Positions 35,483-48,079 of a stretch of 64,000 nucleotides of DNA are shown piece by piece. The notes below the pieces were generated by a model, which saw nothing but the letters and a program-made list of their open reading frames with translations, did not search any database and was not told the DNA's origin. Location of the stretch: positions 72,717,884 to 72,781,883 of the forward strand of contig CM043944.1 in assembly GCA_014529385.2 (NCBI GenBank), given 5' to 3'. Source of the stretch: Adiantum capillus-veneris. Lineage: Eukaryota > Streptophyta > Polypodiopsida > Polypodiales > Pteridaceae. Position 1 is the first letter of the stretch, and every line of letters starts with the position of its first letter. The position numbers and the translations under genes were made by a program.

Positions 35483-37511
35483 CTCACTAGAAGTGAGACA
35501 AAAAATGGACTGAGAACAAATATGTTTGGGAGGTCTTACCACTTTTATTTGTGGCACTGTCTATAACCCTGTACAAAATACTGCAAAGCAATAACTAACA
35601 ATAGATAAGGTAAACAACACTATGACTAAAAATATACCATCGTGTTGATAACATAACAATAACAAATCTAGGATAGTAAACAAGGATGTATTTGTATACC
35701 ACATTCTTGAGACAAGTCTTTGTGCATGACAACTGGTACTTCATGGCTCCAAAATATCCTCTTCTTCATGTCTCTCGAGCACAACTCATATGTAAACCAT
35801 TGAATTGCTAGAAGAGCCTTCAGCACATATATGGTATGCTGTTTGTGCCAATTTTTGAAGTCCTGTCGGATATGTAGAATCTTCCAATTCTCCTTTGCAT
35901 CTAGGCTATACCAATGTTTTGAGATGCCATAGGGAACTGGCATCACTTGTGCGGTGGTACACATAAGCATCTTGAGATGCTGTGAAAATTGCCCAAAAAA
36001 TGTTCCTTTATCGCTTGCCTTTTGATATGCTTTGACCACAAAGAAGGCATTTTTAAATGATATGTCTTGTAGTGCCTACTGCACTACCAACTCCTTAAGG
36101 CGTCTTTATATATGCTTTTCAAATGATAATCACCTTCACTACTATAGTCGAGGCTCAATAGTTGCGTTTCGATATGCAAGTGAGCTCAATAGTGCTGCTT
36201 GGGGACCTCCAACAATGTTGCCATTTGAGATACAAGAATATCGCTGCTTTGTAGAACTGCCTTCAAGAAGCACAACGTTTTGAGATGCTTGCAAAACTGC
36301 CCTCTGTGGATACTGAGTCACCTCTTCTACAACGCCGCCTAGTAAGTAGCGTTTTGAGATGCTGTTGGATCACCTCGCCTGCAACTCTGATACTAGATGT
36401 TGATATATAGCTATGGTGGGTGGAGCTTTAGTGTAGCAATGGCGTGGTGGAGCAAGAAAAACAGAGAACAAGCAAGAGAGGAGAGCAGACTCAACTTGCA
36501 ATATAACCCTTTGCTTGATTATTTTTTTGTAAATAACCTTACAATATATAAAGCAAAGTTGTGCCATGCAAACTGCTTCTCTAACTGCATGCCAGTGGGG
36601 AAGATGTTCCCACGGGCTTGGAAACCCAACAAGATCAGTGGGATGGCCGAGCCAACGGGCTTTGTTCCCGAGCACCAGTGGGGCAGCTGAGCTGATGGGC
36701 TTTGATCTCGATCATTAGTGAGGCGAGTACCAGTGAGACCAGTGAGGTAGCCGAGTAAAGAAGTTTTGTTCTCGGGCACCAGTGAGATGAGTACCAGGAT
36801 GTCAAGTTATTAGCTAAATGAAGTTTTACCAAAGCCAGGTTTGTATTGGGTTAGCCGCCAATATAGCAGTACAATTGTGCCAATACCAGTGTTACCACTT
36901 ATGCTAGTACCAATATTTAAGTATTGAGCCGTGGAGCTTAAGGTAAGCCAAGAATAGCATCTAGGGGGGAAAAAATAGGAAAAATCAAGGATTACACACG
37001 CCATGTTGAAGCTAAATTAAGATGGGGGGCTAAAATTAGGAGGTCGGATGGCCAAAAAAGACAGTTTTAGGGACATTTGAGGAGATAGAGGAGTCAAAGA
37101 AGAAGAAGGGTACAAACAAGGCTTAGGAGATTGAAGTTTATCTACTAGATTGTGGTTTATTTCCATCCGGTTTGGGTTATCTGGATAAGGGATTTCAAAT
37201 CAACAAGCATACCAACATTGGCCATTGCAACCAATTTTTATCAAGGGTTCCGGATATCCGTTTAATGGAAACATCTTCTAATTCTTAGCTTCAATTATGT
37301 GTTAATATCTATTCCAAGTTGAATTTTAACCATTAATTATGCTATGATCAGTGAAATTCTCGTGCAATTCTCTATAAGTATCTCTTTATTGTATGATTAA
37401 CACTAAATCGGCCTAAACCACACTGGTTTTCCTCGGTTTGCATCTAGACTGCTTCTCCATCTATAGCGAGAAAGCTTGCACTTTCCTGGTGGAGAGACAT
37501 GCACTCCGACA
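35483..37511. other. Degraded repeats, no recognisable gene
   Basis: A minus-strand open frame at 36,039-35,668 (123 codons) has no domain I recognise. At 36,385-36,395 the minus strand reads TAGTATCAGAG, one mismatch from a copia primer site, with an LTR-like TCAACA end just beside it, so 36,398 rightward may be a minus-strand copia LTR. From about 36,630 to 36,800 there are roughly three degenerate copies of a ~60-bp unit (GAGCACCAGTGGGGCAGC-like). The end of this stretch (ACTCCGACA at 37,511) may be the end of a gypsy LTR. Confidence 0.4.
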
Positions 37512-37515
37512 AATT

Positions 37516-37533
37516 TGGTGAGCCCGACGTGAA
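37516..37533 (+). promoter_or_regulatory. Probable gypsy primer-binding site
   Basis: TGGTGAGCCCGACGTGAA follows an LTR-like end (CCGACA) by four bases and precedes gypsy gag sequence. Its position and TGG start fit a primer site. Confidence 0.5.
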
Positions 37534-37899
37534 ATGACCAGGATAGACGGAAATAGTGATGTTGATAGGCCAAGATAATGATATGCAGCAGTTAAAGTAG
37601 CAATTTGCTACACTTATGTATCAACAAAATCTACACCATCAATAGATGATGACTCAAAGTTCAGAAAGAGAAATGGAAGCTCGGACTCGTGAAGCCAGAC
37701 AAGCAATATAACAGGCACTTTGAAGGTCGTGACATTTTTTAATTTTGAAAAGTTTATGTGCAGGTTATGGAAGACAAGGTAGCAGAGGAGCCTGCTGTAG
37801 TGGAGAATTTTGTACTCGTTGTCATCCTTGAATTACATGCATGGATTGAGGAACTGATAACTGTATACACATGGCGCTACGTGGGTGGAGTTCAAACAA

Positions 37900-38671
37900 G
37901 CTCTCAAGGATGAATATTTTCTTGAGGATAAGGAGCGCATTACAAAGAAGAGTTTTTTGAAGTGGGTGAAAGCAACATAATAAGGGACTATCTGCTCGTG
38001 AATTGTTAAGAGAATTGGAAAAAAGGTTTTCCCAATTGTCTGCAACCGAACAAGCTGCTCTTAATTTGGAGAAAGTAGAGCTCTTTGTGTAGGTTGCAGA
38101 TCCAAATTTGCAAAAAAGCTTAGTGGATCTCCTCGAGGATCCCAGAGGGGAGTTGGGGGTGAAATTAGGTTGGAAAGAAGTGATTGAAGCAGTCAATATG
38201 GTGGTGAAATGGAAAAAAAGATTGGATAAGTTGGTTGGGATGAATGCAGAGGTGGGAGAAAAGTAAGAAGAAGTTCTTGTGTCGATAAAGGAGAAGATTC
38301 CAAAACTACAGGAGTCGTTCATGGATGAGCTTGTGAAGGGGATCTAGGAATTGAACATCAATTTGAAAGCTGCGAAGCTTGAAGAGAAAGGTTCAACCTC
38401 CCGATCGAGACAAGGCGGTCCACAGAGAGGAAGTGGGAGTCAATACTATATGTGGTGTGACAATCTTGACCATGGTAGGAATGAATGCAAGGAGTTTACT
38501 AAAGACAAGCATAAAGATGTGGTTTCTTGGAAATATGGTATGATACACTTGCGAGAAACATGGTTGCCTCTAAAGACCAAATATGGCAGAGGTGGTATGA
38601 AGAAAATCATGGAAGAGATGTTGCAGGAGCACTATGCAAGTGTAGCTAAAGCACTAACATTAGGTGTGTAG
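37900..38671 (+). pseudogene. Ty3/gypsy Gag remnant with WCD-type zinc knuckle
   Basis: One frame reads GLSARELLRELEKRFSQLS ... DPNLQKSLVDLLEDPRGEL ... GWKEVIEAVNMVVKWKKRL through stops at about 38,090, 38,265 and 38,347, then continues as the ORF 38,351-38,671. That ORF has MWCDNLDHGRNEC, a degenerate CCHC-type knuckle, followed by VVSWKYGMIHLRETW and YGRGGMKKIMEE. I recognise this WCDxxxHxRxxC plus GRGGM arrangement from gypsy Gag proteins of non-seed plants. No protease or Pol follows. Confidence 0.7.
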
Positions 38672-38720
38672 ATTGACAACAGTGGCCATGAAAAACCAAT
38701 TGAAGCTACTGTACAATAGT

Positions 38721-39085
38721 AATCATTATCATGGCGTTACATACCATGGCATCACGATATTCACCATTGCATTAGGGACGCTCAAAGAAACTTTGAAATA
38801 GAAATCATCATGGATTTACATACCATGGAATCACGGTATTCACCATGGTATTAGAGATGCTTGAAAACTTTGAAATAGCAATCATCATCATAGCTTGATG
38901 TACAAAGGCATCACTCATGCTGTCAACAAATCAAAAAAGATGTAAAATAGTAATCATCATCATGAATGTATGTACCATGGCATCAAAGACGCTTTCAACA
39001 AATCAAATAAAAACTTTGAAATAAGAATCATCATCATGGTTTTACGTACACTGCATCACAATACTCACCATGGTACATTTTTTGG
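38721..39085. repeat. Tandem repeat, ~75-82 bp unit, about 5 copies
   Basis: Each unit begins AATCATCATCATGG and contains a form of TACCATGGCATCAC and ATTCACCATGG, ending AACTTTGAAATAG. Units differ by substitutions and small deletions. The 39,086-39,422 stretch holds nothing recognisable. Confidence 0.8.
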
Positions 39086-39422
39086 ACATCTCCGAGCGCT
39101 ATCAGAACTAGTAAATCGTTAGTACATGATAATCAATTATAGAAAGATGATTGCATGGAAGAATCGATTCATAAGGCAAATCTCTTAGATAAATATATGT
39201 TCATTTACGATTGGCTAATATAAACATTTAGAATCTCTTAGAAGACAAATATACACTCATTTACGATTGGCTCTTATCCCTACCCGATGAAGATAAGGAA
39301 ACAGCTTGAGAGTCTCCTGGTGTTTAGGTCAAAATTTGAAGCTTTTGCACTAAAACTTGTGTAAATCTCTCAAAGCAAAGAGCACAATGTGAATGGCTGC
39401 ACGATGCCAACAACAAAACTGG

Positions 39423-39444
39423 GGGTGGATGCATGAATAGGTGG
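39423..39444 (+). repeat. Left terminal inverted repeat
   Basis: 22 bp that match 50,400-50,421 exactly in inverted orientation. TGG precedes it. Confidence 0.8.
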
Positions 39445-39592
39445 ACTTACTACCTGTGTCTCGGAAATACTAGCACGCTGGTAGCTACCTCCCAAAATCT
39501 AAAGGTGGAGGGAAACTTTTCAGTGAATTTAATAATGATATTTTAAAAAACGTGATAGAGACCACGGTCGAAGGTTGTTACACCTTTTTATT

Positions 39593-39803
<211 letters not shown>

Positions 39804-39894
39804 TGCATGCAAATACCTAGCTGGTGTTTAGGGCTTAGCTTTGAACAGGGTACCCACTTTGGCATCCTCTTTCCACCTCTCAAAGACTCACAAG

Positions 39895-42800
39895 ATGGTG
39901 GAAATCATTCCAGTTGAGGATGTTGTGAGTTTAACAAGTAGCACATACCTTTGTTGTGACTCAGTCAAGTGCAGCTTATGCAAACAGAGTGTAATCAAGG
40001 ATTATGAAGCAGACCAAAAGGGCGCATATCGCGAGAGAATCAAAGAAATGGAAGCTAGAATTAAACAGGTCGATATTAATGAATTTCAGCACCGCAAAAT
40101 TACTGCACAGGTGATCAAGTTTTTCAAGCAGTGCACACAGGGTCTTGACAACAAGACAAAGGAGGAAATCATCAGGAGCATTCTCAAGCATCAAGCATTG
40201 AGAGACGTGAAAATTCAATCTACAGGAGGTGAGGTTTTTAATGATGAGCAGAGGGTATTGATTAATGGAATGCACAACACTCTCAAGGTAATCAAGAGAC
40301 CAAAAATCTCGGCAGATTTGTTTATTAAATTGGCGAGTATCATGATGGTTATGAATTCCACAAGCATAAAACCAAATATAGCAGCTGTATCCAGGCTTCT
40401 TGGTATCCATCGAAGGAACTTCTATGCAGCTAGATCTCGATTGAAACATAATCATACAGAACTGCCATTGCATTTTTGTGGGCGAAAACCATACACAAAT
40501 AGTGTAATTAGAGAGAAATTCAAAGCCACAGTGGTGAGATTCTGGACTCACAATACTCGCGTATCGCCCAACAAAAAGGATGTGTGTCGAAAGCGTATTG
40601 CATGCAAAGTATTCGATAAACACCTAGTGCATCTTCTTAAGCAACCCCAGGTTTTTATGACTTCTTGAGTAACAACAAGCTTATTATTGACAAATATGGC
40701 ACTGGTTTGGTTGTACTTCAGTTGACTGTTGTGCAATTTTCTTATTGTTGCACATTGCTTTAGACCTAGTAACTACCAGTACCAAATAGGTAGCTTACTA
40801 TACATGACCGGTAGCTACCACTGTGATCCTTATAATTACCACTGTCATACTTTGGTAGTGTCCATGTTGTCCTCGGTAAAGGTAGCTACTAGTCTGATAG
40901 GGGTTGCTACCAATCTGCCATAGTGTTCTTGGTAAATTTGTTGGCTACCACGTTCAACCTGCTAGTTTACATTCTCATAGTCATGATGAGGTAGCCACCA
41001 ATTTGATAGTGCTTTCTACCCGATTTCCATGGTAGTATTGGTGTACTAGTAGCTATTATTGTCAACTTGGTAGCTATCAGTATCCTAGTGCTAGCTGGAG
41101 CTATCACTCTAAGAGTAATAGCTTCCAGTCTGCCATGCAATCCTGGTGGAAGCTACCAGTCTTCCATGACAATCTTGGTGGATGCTACCAATTTGCCATG
41201 GCAATCCTGGTGGATTGGTAGCTATCACTATCAACATGGTAGCTATCAATGTCAACCTGGTAGCTACCCTTAGGTAGTCTGATAACAACCAGCCTTACAG
41301 TGCTACTCATGGTAAAGGTAGCCACAAGTCTTAGAGTGATTCCTACTATTAGACTCAAGCTCTTGTAACTTTTCTCCTTCCACTCATCACAAAATATTAG
41401 TTACCATTCTGAGAGTAATAGCTTCCACTTTCCCATGCAATCCTGGTGGAAGCTACCAGTCTGCCATGGCAATCTTGGTGGAAGCTACTAGTTTGCCATG
41501 GCAATCCTGGTGGATTGGTAGCTATCTTTGTCAACCTGGCAGGCTGTCATTGTCAACCTGGTAGCTACCACTGTTAACCTGGCAGCTACCCTTAGGTAGT
41601 CTGATAACAACCAGGTCTTAGAGTGCTTTCTACTATTAGACTAAGGCTCTTGTAACATTTCTCCTTCCACTGATCACAAAAGTATTAGTTACCATTCTTA
41701 TACTAGCTCCCACCAGATTGATCTCAGTTTTTCATGTCAACAATAAGTTATGATTTTGCCAATAAGTGTATTGAATATCATTATTGAATGCAGGTAGAAT
41801 TCTTTCTTGCCTTCAAACAAAGTCACCCAGAGGTACAAATTCACCAAAGGACATTTGAAAAGTTGAAACCTTATTTTGTACGCAAGCTTCGAGATCGCTA
41901 CAGCTGTTGTTGCATCACTCATATTCAAATGTCATTCTTGAGGGATGCTGTAAACCATATAAGGCAGATTTCTTGTGGTGTGCATGGGAAAGAGTGTAGT
42001 TTTCAATGTGATATTTGTGGTGCAGATTTGAAATGTAGTGCTTAGAAAAATCAGTGCCCTAGCCTTACAAAGCTTTGGGAGTCAGTTTTATGCTCGAAGG
42101 CTAGCGGGCCAATTTTTTTTGCACTGAAGTGTTTGATTGGAGAATTCTCTTCGTGTGGGCCTTCAAAGAAGCTACCAATTTGTCCAATTGAAGAGTTAAA
42201 TGGTGCATGCATGGTAGCAGTTAAGATTTTTGAAGACCTTGATGTTGGCGAAACAGATTCATGGAAAAAGAAGAAAAGAAAAGTTCTTTCTCACAAGGAG
42301 ATGCAGTGCGGGCAGCTTTTCATACTATTCAAGGATCATCTGAGTAAGTTTATAAAGAACAATTTTGATTACAGATGGCAGGTTGAGCAGTTTAAAGGTT
42401 GTCTACATATCTTCCCTGAAGATGTGGTAGTGTCAGTGGTTGATTTTGCTGAACATTACACTTTCAAAGAACAGAACGAGATCCAATCGATGCATTGGTT
42501 TTCTTGCCAGGTGACAATCTTTGTTCACATTACATATGTGAGGATTGCAGGTAGTGTCCAAATACTAGCATTTCTATATATCTGATGATAAAAGCCATGA
42601 TACTCTTTTTGTCCAGCATTGCTTTATGATCCATTATGGTTGGTTGAAAGAGCTAGGCATATCACTCAAAGAACATTGGGTCTGGTCAGATGGAGCAGCC
42701 TCGCAGTTCAAAGCAAAGAGGCCTTTTTATTTTGTTGCTCGATATGGAACTCTAACAAGTTTGAAAATGACACATCACTTTTCATGTTCAGGTCATGGGA

Positions 42801-43637
42801 AGGGCGAACATGATGGTACAGGTGCTATTATTAAGAGGCATCTCACTCAAGAGAAGCTAAATCCAGACTGTGTGAAATTACAATGTGCAACAGATGTGGT
42901 GCCATTTTTGAGAGAAACCATGTCCAATATTGCTACAGCCACGTATTCTTCGCAAGTACGACCAGCTACTCGACTGTTCTGGGAGGTCAAAGTAGGTGAT
43001 GTGGATAGAAGCCAACGTCAGTATTGTAAATTTGTGCCTAATGCATGTGGGTTATATTGTGTCAGTGGCTACTCCTTAACAAATGGAAAAATTCTTAGGT
43101 ATCGACAATTCTCATGCTTTTGTAGTGCTTGTTTGCAAGGAAGCTAGAGGAGGTGTTTGAACAAATCACACGTTTCTGCATGGAATTATGTTACCCTTGA
43201 ATCTACAGATGATGTCAAAGATGATGATGAGATTGAAGAGTTTGCATATGAAGGACACCATGATGCGTTGAGTGATGCACTTCATGTTGGTGACAATTTT
43301 TCTGTTATAGCTCCTCATGACAATAAGGAGCTTGTGGATTTCTATGTCTTGAAATGTACAATAGAAAAGACTCAAACTAAAGCTTTTCTAAGAGATGCAT
43401 GGGGGAATGTTTGCAATGCCGGCTCATTTGTTTTCAAAGGAGTTTGGTACGAACAAGCAAAAGAAAATCCCTATATATGAGTTCAAGCTATTACATTCTA
43501 AGCCTGAAGCCACCTTGCAATCCCACCTTGTACGAGCTATTAAGTTCCCAATGCAAAAAGTGGGACATACAAGAAAATTCTTACTTTCCTTAGAAACCTA
43601 TGAGCCTATTTACAATAGCACTCCTTTTGATGTATAG
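39895..43637 (+). pseudogene. DDE-type transposase (copy 2), two exons
   Basis: Exon 1 runs from ATG 39,895 to CAG|GT at 40,650 and contains a CDSVKCSLC cluster, HNTLKVIKRP, LLGIHRRNFY and TRVSPNKKDVCRKRI. A 1.14-kb intron (40,651-41,793) ends at TGCAG. Exon 2 reads VEFFLAFKQSHPEVQIHQRTF, YSCCCITHIQMSFL, DFAEHYTFKEQNEIQSMHW, ISDDKSHDT, WVWSDGAASQFK, HFSCSGHGKGEHDGTGAIIKR and a late FSCFCSACLQ cysteine cluster. Candidate catalytic acids are Asp at 42,442, Asp at 42,689, and Glu 42,806 or Asp 42,812. This motif order matches unclassified transposon proteins I know from animals; I cannot name the superfamily. Stops are at 42,043 and 43,145, with frame shifts near 42,560 and 43,465. Confidence 0.78.
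40770..41740. repeat. GCTACC-rich minisatellite in transposase intron 1
   Basis: Degenerate ~33-36 bp units such as GGTGGAAGCTACCAGTCTGC and CATGGCAATCCTGGTGGA repeat through most of the intron. The palindrome GGTAGCTACC and its variants recur, for example near 40,810 and 41,570. A larger block (GCTTCCAGTCTGCCATGCAA to AGTCTGATAACAACCAG) is duplicated about 300 bp apart. Confidence 0.85.
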
Positions 43638-44653
43638 AATTCCTAGTTCTAATCTAAGCTACTTTTGATGGCCCTTCAACATCTTTTCTTTTTTTTTTTT
43701 CTTTGGGGGAATCTTCGTAATCTCTGTTCTGAGAATCACCTTGTTTTGCAATTTCTTGAATCGTGTCTGAAATGCCTATGTGATATCCTGAGGCAGATAG
43801 AATGAACACTCTGTCAAAAGCCTTTCCCTAAAAAAGGAGACGACGACAACTCCAGATGAGACTCGCACATGCAACTGGCCATTCAAGGGTTCGATGCCCC
43901 TGACCGGGCAGCAAACCGATGACGGATCTCGCACATGCACAGAAAGTGGTTTCTCAACGATTGTGTTGACAGAGGATAAGGTCAACTTTTGCAGGCCCGC
44001 AGCAGCAGGTGTTAGCAGTCTTTTGTAGGCTCTTACTTCTCTCCCGTCTTCACCATCGGCACCGTTATAGTTGAACGTCTTGAGGGGGGAGGGGGTCATC
44101 ACGTTGGGGGTGATAAGGAGCCGTTCAGAATAAGCGGAGGGGCGTGCAAACGTGGAAACACTTTTTGAACGTTCGAGGCTGCATGTGCGAGTCCTAAGAG
44201 ACAATGGACAGGTGACTCTAGTAAATGCTGAATACATCTGATGCATGAATGATCATGACCACTCGAACCAACCCAAGTGCCCACCAGTAATCCGGCGTGT
44301 ACATTAATCCATAAGAAATAAATCATCTCCACAATAGACATAGAAAAATTAAACAAGTGTAGCTAAGTAGCTGCAAGGGTAGCTACTATGCAGGCTGGTA
44401 GCTGCCCTTAACATTTCCTAGTATCGGAAGCTGTGTTAAGTACTTGTAATTGTGCAAGTGTGGAGGTGCAATGATGAACAATGCAAAAACGTAAACAAGT
44501 GTACAAGTTAACAAAAGCTGATTTACTACATTGAGCATTGGAAGCTGCTTTACTACATTGTGTCATCATTACAAGTGAGCAAAATACTCCATAAGTGAGT
44601 AAATGGTTGACTGTTTACATCGCTTATCATGGTTACATGTCTGGATAATATAT
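43638..44653. other. Space between the convergent genes
   Basis: A minus-strand open frame at 44,246-43,776 (156 codons) has no recognised domain. A perfect 14-bp inverted repeat, GACTCGCACATGCA, lies at 43,860-43,873 and 44,180-44,193, and part of it recurs near 43,927. GCTACC repeats reappear at about 44,360-44,400. Confidence 0.5.
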
Positions 44654-45300
44654 CTAGCCGTAATACTCTAGGTGCCACTGCTTTGAGATCCTAATGCTCA
44701 GGTTATCGATCGGTCTCAGCAGTGCACAGTCCTCGGCATACTTGAGGCGATCTTCCGCACAAAGCCAAGCCGTGAGCCAAGATCTTACAGTCGTTGTAAG
44801 ATATCCTTGAATCTCACTGGGATTCTGATTTTCCATACTCTTCACAATGCAGAAAGTTCCTGGAGGATTCCACAACTACTTATACTGTGTGTCATCCACT
44901 AGAATTGTGGATGTAGCAGTGTACTGACCTCTTTTCTCCTAGAAGTCACTTAGCTTATTGCAAAATACAGGCTTTCTACCAATTATCTTGAATCTAGCAT
45001 CTCTTACACAATCCTGTTGTGCAAGAATTTCCTTGAATTGGGGAAATTGATCAGGAAATCAGACACTCAATAGGTTTTCTGCTTTAGTCTTCATGCAGCA
45101 GGTCCACACAAATACATCAAAGTGCACAAGGCACCAATCCAAGAATGCAGGTGCATCCCTTTTATACCCAACAAACACCCCTTCTATGTCTAGAATTTCT
45201 AGATCATTCTAGTAGGCATGCTTTCGTGAATGGTACCTCTTGTCTAATGAAGTCAGCAAGACACCATTAATATCAAGGATTAGAGCTGGCTTACTCTCAA
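44654..45300 (-). pseudogene. FCP1/NIF-like HAD phosphatase domain
   Basis: In one frame, through four stops, the strand reads PALILDINGVLLTSLDKRY, then PAFLDWCLVHFDVFVWTCC, then STILVDDTQYK and LWNPPGTFCI. These correspond to HAD motif I (the DxDG/DLNG loop, here DINGV), the VFVWTxx motif II region and the LLDDSPYKALLNPP motif III of plant FCP1-homology proteins. The first Asp of motif I and the DD of motif III are kept. The family removes phosphate from Ser/Thr residues, classically on the RNA polymerase II tail. This copy is broken. Confidence 0.75.
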
Positions 45301-45426
45301 ACAATATGTTCCCAGGATCCTACCATGGATGAGACACCGTCCCATCATCATTACTAACATAATGTGCAACACCACTTGCACCTCCTCCATCCTCCCTTTA
45401 CCAAGACACCGTCCCATCATCTTGCC

Positions 45427-46064
45427 TTACATATTATGTACCACTTGCACCAACTGCACCAGTTGCACAACCTGCATCACCACCTGCATCCACATATGCA
45501 TCACCATCTTCCTGAGGTGGTTCAAACTTTTCATTGGTAATCTCCGTGTCCTCACCTGCACCAACTGCCCCACCTGCACAACTTGCTCCACCACCTGCAT
45601 CCACAGATGCATCACCATCTTCCCAAGGTGATTCAGACTTTTCAATGATAATGTTTGTGTCTTCACCTACGCACTGCCTGCACCAACTGCACCACCTGCA
45701 TCCACACATGCGTCACCATCTTCCCGAGGTGGTTCAGACTTATCAATTGTAATCTCCATGTCATCACTTGCATCACATGTACCAACTGCACCAACTGCAC
45801 AACATGCATCACCACCTGCATCCACAGATGCATCACCATTTTCCCTTCCTGGTTCAGACTTTTTCATGATAATCTTCGTGTCCTCACTTGTACCGAGGAC
45901 AAAAAACTCCGTGTTTTTTTCCTCTTGGTCATCAATGCTACTAGCACATGGGACTTGGCCCTCAACTCTAAATGAACCATCTGCATCGAGAGGGTCTTTC
46001 ATAGTAGACTGTGCTATCATACTTAGTACGTGATCAAGATTGTCAATGTTGCTAGTGGTAGCAT
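45427..46064 (-). repeat. Acidic coding repeat, ~36-41 residues per unit
   Basis: About four units of the form SEPPREDGDACVDAGG followed by an Ala/Gly/Cys stretch and EDTEIT lie in the last exon, before the phosphatase domain. They correspond to DNA repeats of about 110-120 bp with CACCTGCATCCACA cores on the plus strand. The unit count and frame differ along the array, and one frame change occurs near 45,665. Confidence 0.8.
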
Positions 46065-46719
46065 CTGAACATAAAAACAATAATGAGATAAACAACAATG
46101 ATGGACACGACAAAAAAAATTTGATTTTGGATTTCTTAATTCATAGGAAATGGAGAATTATTACAAAGCCAAAAACGGCGACAGGATTTAGGAAAGAGCC
46201 AAAAATGGGGATAGGCTACAAAGCAAAAATATCGAGACTATGTTTGGAGTCTTTTTTTGACTCTGGTTGTTGTAGCACCTTTTCTTCCAGATTTCATGTT
46301 ACTATTTTCTCCAGTCTCTATGGCTAATTGGTCCTTTGATGTCTTTGTTTGCCCTTCTGCATCCTCTGTACACTTTTTGGGAGCTCCATCTGCAAGAAAG
46401 AAGAAACAATCAACAAGAATGAACCTTAAACAATATTAACTACCTTTAGGAAAAAACAAAACCAAAAATAACACCTGTCATCTTTCTCTTTCTTTCCCTT
46501 TGCATCATTTGTATGGTCTGCAGGATGGAGGGACTGGTGTCTCTAGCTGACACTACATTGTCCTTCATTGATGAAGGCGCATTTTCTACTTGATCTCCAT
46601 TCTCAGGAAAATAATTCTCTAACACACCTTCCTTCTCAACTGTAGTCTCAGGCTCAGCCTCTGCAGTCTCTGGCTCAGCTCAGCCTCTGCAGTCATGAAA
46701 AGTATTCAAGAATTAAGAA

Positions 46720-47690
46720 CTTGCTATTTCAAGTTACATGTAGCTACAACATGACAATGGAAGCTACCAGTCATGATAGTGGAAGCTACTAGGAAAGCAT
46801 TGATAGCTACCAGCACTATCAAGTAGCTACCAATGCCATCCTGGTATAGCTGGCTGACTAAGAGCTACCAAGATGACATAGGGGCCACTAATGCTATCCT
46901 AGTAGTAAGCAATCTAACAGTGGTGGTTTACAGAATAAAATCCTGGAAACAACCTTTATCTAAAACATCTTCCTTCTCAGCATGTACCAACACCTTGAAT
47001 TCTGTTCTTCACAATAAGAAATTGAGAACAAGTTTTCAAGTTACATGCAGGGTCATCATGACAATAGAACCTACCAGGCAAGCACTAATAAGCTACCAGT
47101 ACTACCAAATGCTATCCTAATAGCTACCTTGCCCCCTGCCATCATGGTAGCTACAAATGCTATCATGGTAGCTACCAAGTTATCCTGGTAGCTACCTTGT
47201 CACTTGCAGGACTTCCTTGGCAGAATGGCAGCTCATGGCAGAATGGAAGCTACCAATGCAATCCTCGTAGCCACCTTGTCACTTGCAGGACTTCCTTGGT
47301 AGAATGACAGCTCATGGAAGAATAGCAGCTACCAATGCAATCCTGGTAGCCACCTTGTCAATTGCAGGACTTCCTTGGCAGAATGGAAGATCATGGTAGA
47401 ATGGTAGCTACCACTTTTATACTGGTAGCTACCAGGGTTGATAGTGAGAACTTCCTTGTCACCAATAGGAGTTCCATGGTAAAACAATACCTAATGGAAG
47501 AATGGTAGCTACCTTGCCACCAGCAAGACTTCCATGGGAGAATAGTAGCTCATGAAAGAATGGTAGCCACATCCATACTAGTAGCTAGCTGTACAAGGAT
47601 TAGCATGACAGTTGCCACTATGAGAGTGGTAGGTACCAGTATTGTACTAGTAGCTTCCAGTCTTGTATTAGTAGCTACAATTAGCAGGGT
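46720..47690. repeat. GCTACC-rich minisatellite in the RING-gene intron
   Basis: Many copies of GGTAGCTACC-type words lie here. A clear 79-bp unit (ACTTGCAGGACTTCCTTGG ... GCTACCAATGCAATCCT) starts at 47,202, 47,281 and 47,360. The block fills the intron between the RING exon and exon 3. Confidence 0.88.
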
Positions 47691-47763
47691 TCCCTTGATA
47701 ATAAAAACACAAAAAAATAGATAAATTTAAGCTCAATGCTACAAAATTCAACAAGATGTATAC

Positions 47764-48079
47764 CATGGCCCATGCTTAAGGGCACTAATGAGGGTTTGGT
47801 GTCTGATTGCACTCCTTGGAAATTGGCATTCATATTGCCGAGGATCACCAAAGACCACATGGTATGCGAAATTGGTTGCATGCATCCCATCTCCTTGCAT
47901 GTTTCTTTGCTTGCAACAAGATGACCAAAACAATACATATGAAAGGCATGATTGCAGGGCAGCAAAAACATGCCAAGTGCATCGTCGTTGTACATCGTCA
48001 ACCCACAAGCAATGCAAACTTTGTTCAAAGGCAAGGTACCCATATCCACAGGTGGAACTTTCAGCGGAGGTGCAGACAA
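47764..48079 (-). pseudogene. RING-like cysteine/histidine cluster
   Basis: VCIACGLTMYNDDALGMFLL is followed by PCNHAFHMYCFGHL and CKEMGC. The pattern C-x2-C, then C-x-H-x2-H-x2-C, then C-x4-C resembles a RING-H2 finger, the zinc fold of many ubiquitin ligases. It joins the upstream coiled coil across a probable one-base slip in a T run. The ending at CATG|GTATAC fits a phase-1 splice to the next exon. Confidence 0.6.

Noticed and set aside
35668-36039. Minus-strand 123-codon ORF as a host gene
   Set aside because: No domain, no homologue recognised, and it lies beside a probable copia primer site within degraded repeats.
38721-39085. Possible CRISPR-like array
   Set aside because: Units are degenerate and contiguous without conserved repeat and variable spacer pattern, in a plant-type transposon context; it is an ordinary tandem repeat.
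43888-43898. GGTTCGATGCC resembling a tRNA B box
   Set aside because: No matching A box at the right distance and no cloverleaf can be drawn; not called as a tRNA or SINE.
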